From contig CAIKWV010000101.1 of the NCBI GenBank assembly GCA_903831165.1, forward strand, positions 1 to 20,660: a stretch of 20,660 nt of DNA, read 5' to 3'. The translations under genes were made by a program, and so were the position numbers. This stretch comes from an uncultured cyanobacterium (GTDB lineage: Bacteria; Cyanobacteriota; Cyanobacteriia; PCC-6307; Cyanobiaceae). Of the stretch, positions 6,972 to 14,765 are shown piece by piece (within the stretch, counting starts at the first letter, position 1; every line of letters starts with the position of its first letter). The notes under the pieces were generated by a model. The model had not been told where the DNA came from and searched no databases. It worked only from the letters and a program-made list of their open reading frames with translations.

Positions 6972-7741
6972 GGGTGCTCCGCTTCGCTGCCATAGAGCGC
7001 GCGCAGCCGGGCCCCGTCCACCGCAGCGGCCGCGCAGTCGAACAGCAGCCGGCCCTGGCGCAGGCCGATGACCCGATCAAATCCCTCCAGCAGATCGGGG
7101 CGATGCAGGCTGAGCAGCAGCGCCCGGGGGGCCTGGGCCTGGCGCAGCAACAGGGCCAGCAGCTGGGAGGCCAGGCGCGGATCGAGGCTGGCCAGCGGTT
7201 CATCGGCCAGCAGCAGACTGGGCTGCTGCCGCAATAGCCGGGCGATGGCCAGCCGCTGGCGCTGACCGCCGGAGAGGGCCGAAACCGGTTGCGGCAGCAG
7301 GGCCGGATCCAGCTCCAGCTCCCGCAGGGCCGCCGCACAGGCCTCGGTTTCCAAGGGCAGCAGCAGGTTGAGCAGGGCCTTGGGCCAGCCCCAGTGGGCC
7401 AGGCGCGCCGCATTGAGGTTCTGCTGCACGCTGAGTTCCTCGATCAGGCGCAGGTCCTGCCAGAGGGTGCCGATGCGGGCCAACTGACGCCGGCGCTGGC
7501 GGCCGGAACTCGCCGGTGGCTGCCCCTGCCACAACAGCTGACCGGCATCGGGCCGCAGGGAGCCGTTGGCCACCGCCAGCAGGGTGCTTTTGCCGGCACC
7601 GCTGGAACCCAGCAGGGCCACCCGCTCGCCCGGGACAATCTGCAGATCGAGCTGATCCAGCCGCGGCCGATCGCGACCGACGACGCTGATGCGCCGAAGC
7701 TCAAGCAAGGGAGCCTCAACAACCGGCTCAGGCCTCGCCAT
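6968..7741 (-). CDS. phnC: ABC transporter ATP-binding protein, PhnC-like
   Basis: A 257-residue cytosolic ATPase with every ABC motif visible: Walker A GSSGAGKST at 45-53, Q-loop glutamine 95 in GTLWQD, signature LSGGQ at 156-160, Walker B LLLAD at 176-180 with catalytic E181, D-loop SLD, and H-loop histidine 213 in SLHRP. The GTLWQD segment after the Walker A region resembles the PhnC branch. Gene order supports the call: phnD, an unknown small gene, phnC, phnE, all overlapping or closely spaced. It overlaps the small gene's stop by 14 bases and phnE by 4 bases. It would power the double-length permease. Substrate assignment rests on the binding protein, not on this ATPase. Confidence 0.93.
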   Translation of the reverse strand: MARPEPVVEAPLLELRRISVVGRDRPRLDQLDLQIVPGERVALLGSSGAGKSTLLAVANGSLRPDAGQLLWQGQPPASSGRQRRRQLARIGTLWQDLRLIEELSVQQNLNAARLAHWGWPKALLNLLLPLETEACAAALRELELDPALLPQPVSALSGGQRQRLAIARLLRQQPSLLLADEPLASLDPRLASQLLALLLRQAQAPRALLLSLHRPDLLEGFDRVIGLRQGRLLFDCAAAAVDGARLRALYGSEAEHP

Positions 7742-7970
7742 CGGGGTGCTGTTCCAGCAGGGCTTTCAGGCGCAGCAGCAGGTCACCCCGCTGGGCCGGA
7801 TCTCCCACCAGCTCCAACTTGCCCCCAGCAGGCCACCAGTTGAGCTTGAGGTTGCTGACACCGTCCTCAAAGACGGCCATCTGGAAGGCCCCCCTGGATT
7901 GCCAGCGGCAGGGAATGCCCAGCGAAGCGACCAGCTGCTGGAGATCGTCGATCGAGCCGTTGAAGGTCAC
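7728..7970 (-). CDS. Unknown 80-residue protein inside the phn operon
   Basis: Start chosen at the GTG at 7970, 25 bases after the phnD stop. A longer frame to 8054 exists but would run back into phnD. The protein reads VTFNGSIDDLQQLVASLGIPC, then a beta-rich core (GAFQMAVFEDG, then LKLNWWPAGGKLELVGD), then an amphipathic tail (LLLRLKALLEQHPDGEA). It has no signal peptide or membrane segment, so it is probably cytosolic. I do not recognise a named family. The LNWWP...LELVGD stretch recalls small alpha/beta nucleic-acid-associated proteins, but that is a weak impression. The stop overlaps the start of phnC, so it is translated with the transporter and may modulate it. Confidence 0.75.
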   Translation of the reverse strand: MTFNGSIDDLQQLVASLGIPCRWQSRGAFQMAVFEDGVSNLKLNWWPAGGKLELVGDPAQRGDLLLRLKALLEQHPDGEA

Positions 7971-7995
7971 GGAGGAGCAGGCCTGGGGAGAGGGA

Positions 7996-8937
7996 TCAGC
8001 GGATCTTGCCGATCTGGCGACCCACGTGTTCAATCTTGGCGTAGGCGGCGGCATCGGCAGCGGTGAACTGCTGGGCGCCGAACAGACCGAGAATCTGCTT
8101 CTGCTGCGGATCGCTGGGCCGCCAGCTCAGGATCGCGTTCTGCAGCTTGAGCGTGAAGCCCTTGCCAAAGCGCTGATCGAGATCTCCCTGGGCGATCCAG
8201 TGATAGTCCTGATAGCCGGGGCTCTTCCAGATCGCCACCACCTTGGCGCGATTGGCCTTGCCATCGTGCAGGCTCGTCCGCCAGACCTGCTCATTGACCA
8301 CGCCGGCGTCGTAGGCGCCGCTCTGCACCAGGGCGATGGTGGCATCGTGGCTGCCACTGAAACCGGGGGCACCACCGGCGAAATCGGAGAGCTTCACCCC
8401 GGCTTGGGCCAGGAAATACTGGGGCATCAAGCGGCCGGAGGTGGAGCTTTCCGAGCCGAAGCTGAACCGCTTGCCCTTGAGCTGGGCCAGATCCTTCTGC
8501 TGGCTGAAGGGCCTGATGCCGCTGCCGGTGTTGGCAATGAAGATGCTGTGGAAGGCCACATCGATGTCGCGCTGAGCCAGCACCCTGGAGCCGGGCTTCT
8601 GCAGCCGCGCCTGGACGCCCGTGAGCCCGCCGAACCAGACCAGATCAAGGTCGCCGGTGCGGAAAGCGCTGACGGCGGCGGTGTAGTCCACCACCGGCAC
8701 GTACTTCACCGTCACCCCGAGCTGGCGGCTGAGCTCCGCGGCCACCAGGGGATACAGGCGATTGAGCTTCTCGGGTTTCTGATCCGGGATGGCGCCGATG
8801 CGCAGCACCTTGGCGGTCGTGGGCGACTCGGCCGCTGCGGCCCTGGCGACCACCGGATTACGGGTCGGCGCCAGCAGCGGCGTGAGCAGCAGGCTCAGCC
8901 CCGCCAGCACGGCCATCGTTTTCAAGCGGATCGTCAT
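7996..8937 (-). CDS. phnD: Phosphonate/phosphite-type ABC substrate-binding protein (PhnD-like)
   Basis: A 313-residue periplasmic binding protein from the ATG at 8937 (a second ATG at 8967 would add ten residues before the signal peptide). Residues 1-38 are a signal sequence: MTIRLKTM, a hydrophobic core (LAGLSLLLTPLL), then an alanine-rich cleavage region. The mature part starts VLRIGAIPDQKPEKLNRLYPL and has LDLVWFGGLTGVQAR, GKRFSFGSESSTSGRLMP and AYDAGVVNEQVW, the hinge and anion-pocket segments typical of PhnD/PtxB proteins. Serines and threonines in the SESSTS loop would contact the oxyanion. Family members bind phosphonates or phosphite; which one cannot be told from sequence. It is the first gene of the operon. 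No convincing Pho box was found in the 187 bases upstream. Confidence 0.92.
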   Translation of the reverse strand: MTIRLKTMAVLAGLSLLLTPLLAPTRNPVVARAAAAESPTTAKVLRIGAIPDQKPEKLNRLYPLVAAELSRQLGVTVKYVPVVDYTAAVSAFRTGDLDLVWFGGLTGVQARLQKPGSRVLAQRDIDVAFHSIFIANTGSGIRPFSQQKDLAQLKGKRFSFGSESSTSGRLMPQYFLAQAGVKLSDFAGGAPGFSGSHDATIALVQSGAYDAGVVNEQVWRTSLHDGKANRAKVVAIWKSPGYQDYHWIAQGDLDQRFGKGFTLKLQNAILSWRPSDPQQKQILGLFGAQQFTAADAAAYAKIEHVGRQIGKIR

Positions 8938-9021
8938 GGCAACAGGCGGATCGGCTGGGTTAAGCATTCTTCAACATGTTCCCATTGGGGCGACCCCGGC
9001 CGAGAACCGGACCATCGGCCT

Positions 9022-9034
9022 GCTCGCAGCGAGC
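9022..9034. promoter_or_regulatory. Palindrome in the yjbQ-phnD gap
   Basis: GCTCGC-A-GCGAGC is a perfect 6-bp inverted repeat with a single-base centre, located between the yjbQ stop and the phnD start. It could be part of a small hairpin or a protein site. No further support. Confidence 0.25.
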
Positions 9035-9124
9035 CGTTGTCTGGAACGGTCTCCCTACGACAAGGGCTCTCCGCGACAAGGTGTTGCCGCGACCCCGGGA
9101 CAGCCGCCGCTGACGAGCGGTTGC

Positions 9125-9589
9125 TCAGCCGATCGCGGCGACCTCGGCGAGCGATGGAGCGGCACTGCCGAGCAGCTGCACCAGCACCTGGCGCTGCCGC
9201 GGCCCATCCAGCTCCACCAACATCACGGACTGATAACGCCCCAGGCCGAGACGGCCGGCCACGATCGGCACACACACCTGGCTGCCGAGCATCAGGGCGA
9301 TCAGGTGGGAATGGGCATTGCGCGGCTCTTCAGGAGGCACATCCCGCAGATGCAGATCGTTGTGCTGCCAGGGATGGCCGGCCGGCACCAGGGAGGTGAA
9401 AAAGGCGGCGACATCGGCCAGCAACCGTTCTTCGGCCTCGTTGATCACCAGGGCCGTGGTGGTGTGCTGGGCCACGGCCACCAGCACCCCTTCCTGCAGA
9501 CCGCTGGCCGCCAGTTGAGCGTTGAGCTCGGCCGTGATGTCGTAGCAGGCAACTGCGGCCTGCGTGGCCAGGTCAATGGTGAAGTGCAT
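9125..9589 (-). CDS. yjbQ: YjbQ family protein (UPF0047, secondary thiamine-phosphate synthase type)
   Basis: A 154-residue protein from the ATG at 9589 (MHFTIDLATQ). The open frame extends far upstream but only as noise. Family landmarks: AQHTTTALVINEAEERL at about 40-56, HPWQHNDLHLRD at 72-83, and NAHSHLIALMLGSQVCVPI at 91-109. These His/Asp/Glu clusters form the active-site region of YjbQ proteins. LGLGRYQSVMLVELDGPR at 114-131 closes the family pattern. Family members show weak thiamine-phosphate synthase activity in vitro and their main role is unclear. It is slightly longer at the C-terminus than the usual 130-140 residues. It lies alone, divergent from mnmH, and is followed on the same strand by phnD after 187 bases. 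Confidence 0.92.
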   Translation of the reverse strand: MHFTIDLATQAAVACYDITAELNAQLAASGLQEGVLVAVAQHTTTALVINEAEERLLADVAAFFTSLVPAGHPWQHNDLHLRDVPPEEPRNAHSHLIALMLGSQVCVPIVAGRLGLGRYQSVMLVELDGPRQRQVLVQLLGSAAPSLAEVAAIG

Positions 9590-9902
9590 CCGTGACGGTG
9601 CTCTCAGGGCAAGGGGAACCAGGGCACAGGAAGCGCCTGGCGGGCTCCGCGTCCCGCGCCATCCTGCCCCCCTCCCTGGACACCAGGCTCGCCGGGACCT
9701 CAGGGGTGGACCGAGCCGAATCCCAGGCCCCCTCTCCCGGCCACCCCGTTCCCCCCGGGAGCATGGTGCGCACCGATCCCCCTGATCAGCGCGCCGCAGA
9801 CGCCTGGCCCAGATCAGCCAGGGGCTGGCTTCCCCGCTTGTCCGCGAGGCGCGGGGCCTCTGCCGATGGATCAGAGTTGCGCCACCTTGCCGCTGCGCCC
9901 TT
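9590..9902. other. Divergent intergenic region between yjbQ and mnmH
   Basis: 313 bases, GC-rich, with no supported gene. It should contain promoters for both flanking genes but I could not identify convincing -35/-10 elements. One open frame crosses it on the plus strand without recognisable content. Confidence 0.4.
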
Positions 9903-11070
9903 TTGCAGCCCGATCCTGAAGACGCCCTGGGGGGTGGAGCCCTGCCCGCGCCTGGCGCCCTGATTCCCTCGCTGCCGATCACGGCGTTCCTGGCCGGCAG
10001 CGGGCCGATCCTTGATGTGCGCACCCCGGCGGAATTTGCCCAGGCCCACATCCCCGGGGCCGTCAATCTGCCCCTGTTCTCGGACGCGGAGCGGGCGGAA
10101 ATCGGCACCCCTCTACAAACAGAAGGGTCGCCAGGCGGCTGTGCTGCAGGGGCTTGCCTTGGTGGGGCCCCGGATGGGGGACCTGGGCGCGGCACTGACC
10201 CAGGCTGCAGCCCAGCTCCCGGCTCCGGAGCAAGCCAATCCACCGGGCCTCCCAGCCAGCCCACCAGTCCCGACCGGCGCCATTGGGCCGGCAGGCCAGG
10301 GCACCGGCGCGCCCCTGCGCCTGCACTGCTGGCGCGGTGGCATGCGCTCAGCTTCGGTGGCCTGGCTGGCCCGCCAGCTGGACCTGCCGGTGGTGCTGCT
10401 GGACGGGGGCTACAAGGCCTATCGCCGCTGGGTGCTGGAGCGGTTCGAGCGGCCCTGGCCCCTGCGATTGCTGGGGGGACGCACCGGCTGCGGCAAGACG
10501 GAACTGCTGCTGGCCCTGGCGGAGCGGGGCGTGGCGATGGTGGACCTGGAGGGGCTGGCCCACCACCGGGGCAGCAGCTTCGGGGGCCTGGGACTGCCGC
10601 CCCAGCCCAGCAGCGAGCACTACGAAAACCGGTTGGCCGCCGCCCTCTCGCGCCTGGAGGACGCCCCGGCGATCTGGCTGGAGGCGGAGAGCTCCCAGGT
10701 GGGGCGCTGCCGCATCCCCGCCGGCCTCTGGCGCCAGATGCAGGCCGCACCGGTACTGGAGGTGCAACGGCCGATCGAGGCGCGGGTGGCCCACCTGGTG
10801 ACCATCTATGGCAGCCAGGAGCCGCAGGCCCTGGCCGACGCCACCCGCCGCATCGCCAAACGGCTCGGCCCCCAGCGCACGGCCGCCGCCCTGGAGGCGA
10901 TCGAACGGGCTGACTGGGCCAGCGCCTGCCTGCAGATGCTCGACTATTACGACCGCTGCTACGACCACGAACTGGGCCAACACCGGGTCTCCAGCGTTGA
11001 CCTGGGCCAGCTCAGCCCGGCGGCGGCGGCCCAGGACCTGCTGGAGCGGGGCCTGATGACACCGGACTAG
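9903..11070 (+). pseudogene. mnmH: tRNA 2-selenouridine synthase MnmH, interrupted by a one-base frameshift
   Basis: MnmH (YbbB) converts 2-thiouridine at the wobble position of certain tRNAs to 2-selenouridine, using selenophosphate. Frame 1 (TTG 9903 to about 10109) gives the first half of the rhodanese domain: FLAGSGPILDVRTPAEFAQ, then HIPGAVNLPLFSDAERAEIGT. The homologous continuation LYKQKGRQAAVLQGLALVGP is in the next frame, from 10111. Dropping one C from the CCCC run at 10108-10111 restores a single frame of 388 residues, close to E. coli MnmH (364). The second part has the catalytic cysteine in LHCWRGGMRS (codon 10327-10329) and the P-loop GGRTGCGKTE. Everything else looks intact, so it is either a very recent inactivation or a sequencing error. 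It converges on selD, the selenophosphate supplier. Confidence 0.9.
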
Positions 11071-13277
11071 GCCACCCCGGCCGCCAGCACCCTGCCGATC
11101 AGCGCCGCCTCCGTGAAACCGGCAGCCTGCACAGCCGCCAGGGCCGCCGAGGCCCGCTCCGCCGGCAAGGCCGCCAGCAGGGGGCCGCAGGTCTGGGGAT
11201 CGAGCAACAGGGCTGTGCGAGGCGCCGCGCCACCGGTGAGGCGCACCGGGCCCTCCAGCAGCGCCAGGGCGCTGGCATTGGCCGGGGCCAGGCTGCTGGC
11301 GTAGCCGCGCTCAAGCAAGGACAGGGCGCCCGGCAGGGCCGGGATCGCCTCAGCGTCGATCTCCACCCTCAGCTCCGGGTCCGCGACCAGCATTTCGCCC
11401 AGATGGCCCAGCAGGCCGAAGCCGGTCACATCGGTGCAGACCCGCACCCCATGGGCGGCGAGCAGCGGCACCAGAGCGGCCTGGCTTTGCTGCATCACCA
11501 CCAGGGCCCCATCGAGCCACTCGGGCTCAGCGGCCCCCGCCATCGCCGCAGCAAACAGCACCCCGGTGCCCAGGGGCCGGCTCAGCAGCAGCACCTCGCC
11601 GGGGTGCAACGGCCCCTTGGGCCAGAACCGCTTCGCGCACACACGGCCGTTGACCGTAAGCGCCAGGGCCAGTCCCGCCCCATCGCGGCCCTCAAGGGTA
11701 TGGCCGCCGATCAGGGCCGCACCCAGGGGGTCCAACACCGAACGCACCCCCGCCAGGGTCTGCAGCAGCAGCTCTTCCTGCAGGGATGGGGCGGCCTGGG
11801 GCACGGTCACCAGGGCCTGCACCGAGTCCAGCGAAGCCCCACAGGCCCAGAGATCGCTGCAGGCGTGGAGCGTGGTGAGGCGGGCATTGAGCCAGGGATC
11901 CTCGACCAGGGCCGGAAAGCCATCGAGGCTCTGCAGCAGCAGCTCGCCGCCTTCGGCCCGGGCCAGCACGGCGGCATCCTCGGCCGCTGGCGCCTGACCA
12001 CCGGGATCAAGCCGGGCCAGGGCCGAGACCAGGGGCGAAGCGGCCAGCTTGGCGCCACAGCCCCGGCAGGCCATGGCCGCCGCGCTGGGATCGGCTCCGG
12101 GGGCAGCGGCCCCGGCACCCCGACCGTGAAAACCGGCCATGAAGCGGCGATCGATGCCGTCCTTTATCCACCACAGCCAGCGGTACGGACCCAGAACGAA
12201 CGGTCCCCACAGGGCCAGAGCCCGTTGCGCCCCTGGCTCCCCGCTGGCTCCGGGCGCCCCTCCCACACCCAGCAGTTGCAGGCCCCAGGCCTGGGGCCTC
12301 CAGGACTGCAGCGACGCGCCGGGCTGCTCCAGCTGACGCTGCAGATTGCTCGCCAGCACCGGCGCCGCCCGCACGGCCCAGACCCCCGAAGCCGGTCGGG
12401 GAGCGGTGGCGATCAAGCCACAATCCCCTGAGGCAAACACCCGGGGATGGCCGATCACGGCCAGGGTCGGCTCCGTGAGCACCCGGCCGCTACCGGGCTC
12501 CACCGGCAGGCCGGCGGCAGCCAGCCAGGCCGAAGCCCGGCTGCCGGTACAGGCCAGATCCGCCGCGGCCTGATCAGCTCCCTGGCGCTCGATCGGAATC
12601 GACGCCTCAGCCAGCAGGCGCGCCAAGGTCCGCCGGGCCGCCGCCGACGCGAAGTGGAGTTGATCCCCGCGCAACAGCAGACGGGCCGCCACACCCCGAC
12701 AGCGCAGGGCCAGGGCCAGTTCCACCGCGGCGGCGCCACCGCCGCGGATGCGCACGCTCGCCCCGGGCTCCAAGGCCGCACTCCAGGCCAGGAAAGGCTC
12801 CAGCGGCTTGACCGCCAGCTCGGGGAGCCGATCTTCAGCCTCGCCGCTGATCGCGCCCACATCGAGGCTGAGGCTGTCAAATCGCAAGGGTGGGCGCCCC
12901 GCCAGCGCCAACTGCCGCCGGTCCAGGTCCAGGCCGGTGATCTCCGCCTGGATGAAGCTGACACCAGCCCGGTCGCAGAGGCGACGCAGATCGATCGCGC
13001 ACTCGCTCTTCCGGCGCAGGCCCGCCACCAGTGCGGGCACCATGCCGGAATAGAGGGCCGTGCTGGCGCGGTTGACCAGGGTGATCAACGTGCCGGCGGG
13101 ACGCCGGGCCGGCTCCATGGCCCAGAGGCGCAGCACCAAGGCATGGCTGTGGCCCCCGCCCGCCAACAACAGGGAGCGCTGGGGACTGGCCTGGCTGGAC
13201 GGATCGACGCGGGAACCCTGCACGCCGGTGTCAGGGCGACGGAACGGCGATTCTCGCGCCAGCCCGAACCACCCCAT
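11067..13277 (-). CDS. selD: Selenophosphate synthase fused to an FAD/NAD(P) oxidoreductase domain
   Basis: A 736-residue fusion from the ATG at 13277. A GTG at 13223, nearer the first domain, is an alternative. Residues 35-380 form an NADH-dehydrogenase-like FAD domain: the nucleotide motif GGGHSH at 40-45, RASTALYSGMVPALVAG, a second loop RIRGGGAAAVELALA, and the FAD-contacting FASGDCG at 281-287. Residues 400-736 are SelD: catalytic C407 and K410 in CRGCGAK, matching C17 and K20 of E. coli, then the Asp-rich ATP/Mg segments EDAAVL and ACSDLWACGASLDSVQ, and GGHTLEGRDG. SelD makes selenophosphate from selenide and ATP. The fused flavoprotein probably helps generate or handle reduced selenium. 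The catalytic cysteine is Cys, not selenocysteine. This architecture is known in cyanobacteria. Confidence 0.94.
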   Translation of the reverse strand: MGWFGLARESPFRRPDTGVQGSRVDPSSQASPQRSLLLAGGGHSHALVLRLWAMEPARRPAGTLITLVNRASTALYSGMVPALVAGLRRKSECAIDLRRLCDRAGVSFIQAEITGLDLDRRQLALAGRPPLRFDSLSLDVGAISGEAEDRLPELAVKPLEPFLAWSAALEPGASVRIRGGGAAAVELALALRCRGVAARLLLRGDQLHFASAAARRTLARLLAEASIPIERQGADQAAADLACTGSRASAWLAAAGLPVEPGSGRVLTEPTLAVIGHPRVFASGDCGLIATAPRPASGVWAVRAAPVLASNLQRQLEQPGASLQSWRPQAWGLQLLGVGGAPGASGEPGAQRALALWGPFVLGPYRWLWWIKDGIDRRFMAGFHGRGAGAAAPGADPSAAAMACRGCGAKLAASPLVSALARLDPGGQAPAAEDAAVLARAEGGELLLQSLDGFPALVEDPWLNARLTTLHACSDLWACGASLDSVQALVTVPQAAPSLQEELLLQTLAGVRSVLDPLGAALIGGHTLEGRDGAGLALALTVNGRVCAKRFWPKGPLHPGEVLLLSRPLGTGVLFAAAMAGAAEPEWLDGALVVMQQSQAALVPLLAAHGVRVCTDVTGFGLLGHLGEMLVADPELRVEIDAEAIPALPGALSLLERGYASSLAPANASALALLEGPVRLTGGAAPRTALLLDPQTCGPLLAALPAERASAALAAVQAAGFTEAALIGRVLAAGVA

Positions 13278-13313
13278 ACTCTGACCAGGACTTCCGCGGG
13301 AGCTGGGGCGGCG

Positions 13314-13508
13314 ATGGATCCTGTGCTTGCTGAGCTCCTGGCCAAGCTCGAGGCGGGCCAGATCCACCGCCATGAAATGGCCTCGTACCAAAACCAGACC
13401 CAGCCCGCAGCGATCCAGCTCGAACTGATGTGGATCCTGTTCGCGATCGACACCCTGGAGGAGCACCGACTGCGGCTGGTGGACAAGCTGAGGGCCCTGA
13501 AACCCTGA
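13314..13508 (+). CDS. Small hypothetical protein upstream of a VIT-family transporter
   Basis: A 64-residue protein from the ATG at 13314. The open frame continues upstream but only as antisense to selD. It is a short, mostly helical, soluble protein: MDPVLAELLAKLEAGQIHRH, then QPAAIQLELMWILFAIDTLEE and a basic end (VDKLRALKP). There is no signal peptide. I recognise no family. The gap to the next gene is 10 bases, so it is probably cotranscribed with the transporter. A CATACT hexamer on the plus strand at 13275-13280 could serve as a -10 element. That would fit the selD coding start lying further in, at 13223. Confidence 0.6.
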   Translation: MDPVLAELLAKLEAGQIHRHEMASYQNQTQPAAIQLELMWILFAIDTLEEHRLRLVDKLRALKP

Positions 13509-13518
13509 CACCCCTGCC

Positions 13519-14220
13519 ATGCCCTCCCCGCACCACCATCACGAACGCCACAACAGCCATCGGGTGGGCTGGCTGAGGGCCGTGGTGCTCGGGGCCAACG
13601 ACGGCACCATCTCGGTCTCGAGCCTGGTGGTGGGCATCGCCGCCTCCGGTGCCGATCGCCCGACCCTGCTGGTCTCCGCCCTGGCCGCGATCGTGGCCGG
13701 AGCGATGTCGATGGCCGCCGGCGAGTATGTGTCCGTGCAATCGCAGGCGGACACCGAAGCGGCGGATCTGGCCCGGGAGCGCCAGGAACTGGCCCTGGAC
13801 CCGGGGGGCGAACTGGCGGAACTGACCGAGATCTACCGGCAGCGGGGCCTGGAGCCGGCGCTGGCGCGCCAGGTGGCCGAACAACTGACCCTCCATGACG
13901 CCCTGGGCGCCCACGCCCGCGACGAATTGGGGCTGAGCGAGATCCTGCGAGCCCGACCGATTCAGGCCGCCCTGGCCTCCGCCGCCAGTTTTGCGGTGGG
14001 AGCCCTGCTGCCGCTGCTGACGATCCTGTTGAGCCCACCGGGGGCCATCAGTGCCGTCACCACGCTGGTGGCCCTGCTGGCCTTGATGGCCCTGGGTGGC
14101 CTGGCCGCCTGGGCCGGAGGCGCGCCGATCCGCACCGGCAGCCTGCGCATGCTCTTCTGGGGAGCCCTGGCCATGGGGCTGACGGCCCTGGTAGGCCAAC
14201 TCTTTGGCGCCACGGTCTGA
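13519..14220 (+). CDS. VIT1/CCC1 family iron/manganese transporter
   Basis: A 233-residue membrane protein. Family marks: WLRAVVLGANDGTISVSSLVVG at about 18-39, then AAIVAGAMSMAAGEYVSVQSQADTE at 56-80, with the conserved GAMSMAAGEY(V/I) helix and its Glu and Met metal ligands. The cytosolic metal-binding linker follows: RERQELALDPGGELAELTEIYRQRGL, then HDALGAHARDELGL. The last third has three hydrophobic helices. VIT/CCC1 proteins move Fe(II) or Mn(II) out of the cytosol by proton exchange. The N-terminus is rich in histidine (H5-H8, H11, H14), which may bind metal. Next to selD and in a window with feoAB, it suggests control of iron and manganese load. Confidence 0.92.
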   Translation: MPSPHHHHERHNSHRVGWLRAVVLGANDGTISVSSLVVGIAASGADRPTLLVSALAAIVAGAMSMAAGEYVSVQSQADTEAADLARERQELALDPGGELAELTEIYRQRGLEPALARQVAEQLTLHDALGAHARDELGLSEILRARPIQAALASAASFAVGALLPLLTILLSPPGAISAVTTLVALLALMALGGLAAWAGGAPIRTGSLRMLFWGALAMGLTALVGQLFGATV

Positions 14221-14276
14221 AGGATCCTGTCGGCCCTGAACGCACGGGTTGCACGTCGACCGAACCCCAGGCTCAG

Positions 14277-14293
14277 GCGGCGATTCGAGCCGC
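14277..14293. terminator. Possible bidirectional hairpin between convergent genes
   Basis: GCGGC-gattcga-GCCGC forms a 5-bp stem in the 113-base gap between the convergent VIT-family gene and yccF. There is no T-run on either side, so termination is only a guess. Confidence 0.25.
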
Positions 14294-14333
14294 TCGCAGG
14301 CTCGCGACCAGCCGAAATCTCCAGCAGACGCGT

Positions 14334-14765
14334 TCAGCGGCGGACCGGCACCACGGCCATGCCGATCGGGGCCAGGGCGATCACAGCCAGCTTGAGGTGC
14401 TGCAGCCCGAAGGGAATGCCGATGATCGTGATGAAACAGGCCAGAGCCGAAGCCACATGGCCGACAGCCAGCCACCAGCCGGCCAGCAGGAACCAGATCA
14501 CGTTGCCCACAAAGCCGAGCGGACCGGTACCCAGGTCGCTCCTGCCGCTGAGTTCGGCCCGGCTGACCGCCTCGGAGCCGAAGGGCCAGAAGGAGAAGGT
14601 ACCGATCACAAAGCAGGCACGGGCCCAGGGGAGGCCGATGATCGTGATCGCCGCGACCAGGCCGGCCAGCCACCAACCCAGGCCCATCAGCACGCCGCCG
14701 CACAGAAACCAGATGACGTTGGCGATGAAACGCAGCACGTTCGGGCCAGACCGAAGCAGGCTCAC
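14334..14765 (-). CDS. yccF: YccF family inner-membrane protein
   Basis: A 143-residue membrane protein with two copies of the YccF repeat. Copy 1 has NVIWFLCGGVLMGLGWWLAG and ITIIGLPWARACFVIGTFSFWPFG; copy 2 has NVIWFLLAGWWLAVGHV and ITIIGIPFGLQHLKLAVIALAPIG. The NVIWFL...ITIIG(L/I)P pattern is diagnostic. The function of YccF proteins is not established; it sits in the inner membrane. The ATG at 14765 begins MSLLRSGPNVLRF. It stands alone on its strand, convergent with the VIT-family gene. Confidence 0.93.
   Translation of the reverse strand: MSLLRSGPNVLRFIANVIWFLCGGVLMGLGWWLAGLVAAITIIGLPWARACFVIGTFSFWPFGSEAVSRAELSGRSDLGTGPLGFVGNVIWFLLAGWWLAVGHVASALACFITIIGIPFGLQHLKLAVIALAPIGMAVVPVRR

Noticed and set aside
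8938-8970. A Pho-box-like CTTAACCC just before phnD
   Set aside because: Only one half-site is present and the tandem 8-bp units at 11-bp spacing expected for a cyanobacterial Pho box are not there.
10105-10115. Programmed ribosomal frameshift in mnmH
   Set aside because: A plain C-run without a clear slippery heptamer, downstream pseudoknot or internal Shine-Dalgarno; mutation or sequencing error is simpler.
9590-10750. Upstream extension of the yjbQ frame
   Set aside because: The extension is antisense to mnmH and Pro/Arg/Ala-rich; the family N-terminus starts exactly at the ATG at 9589.
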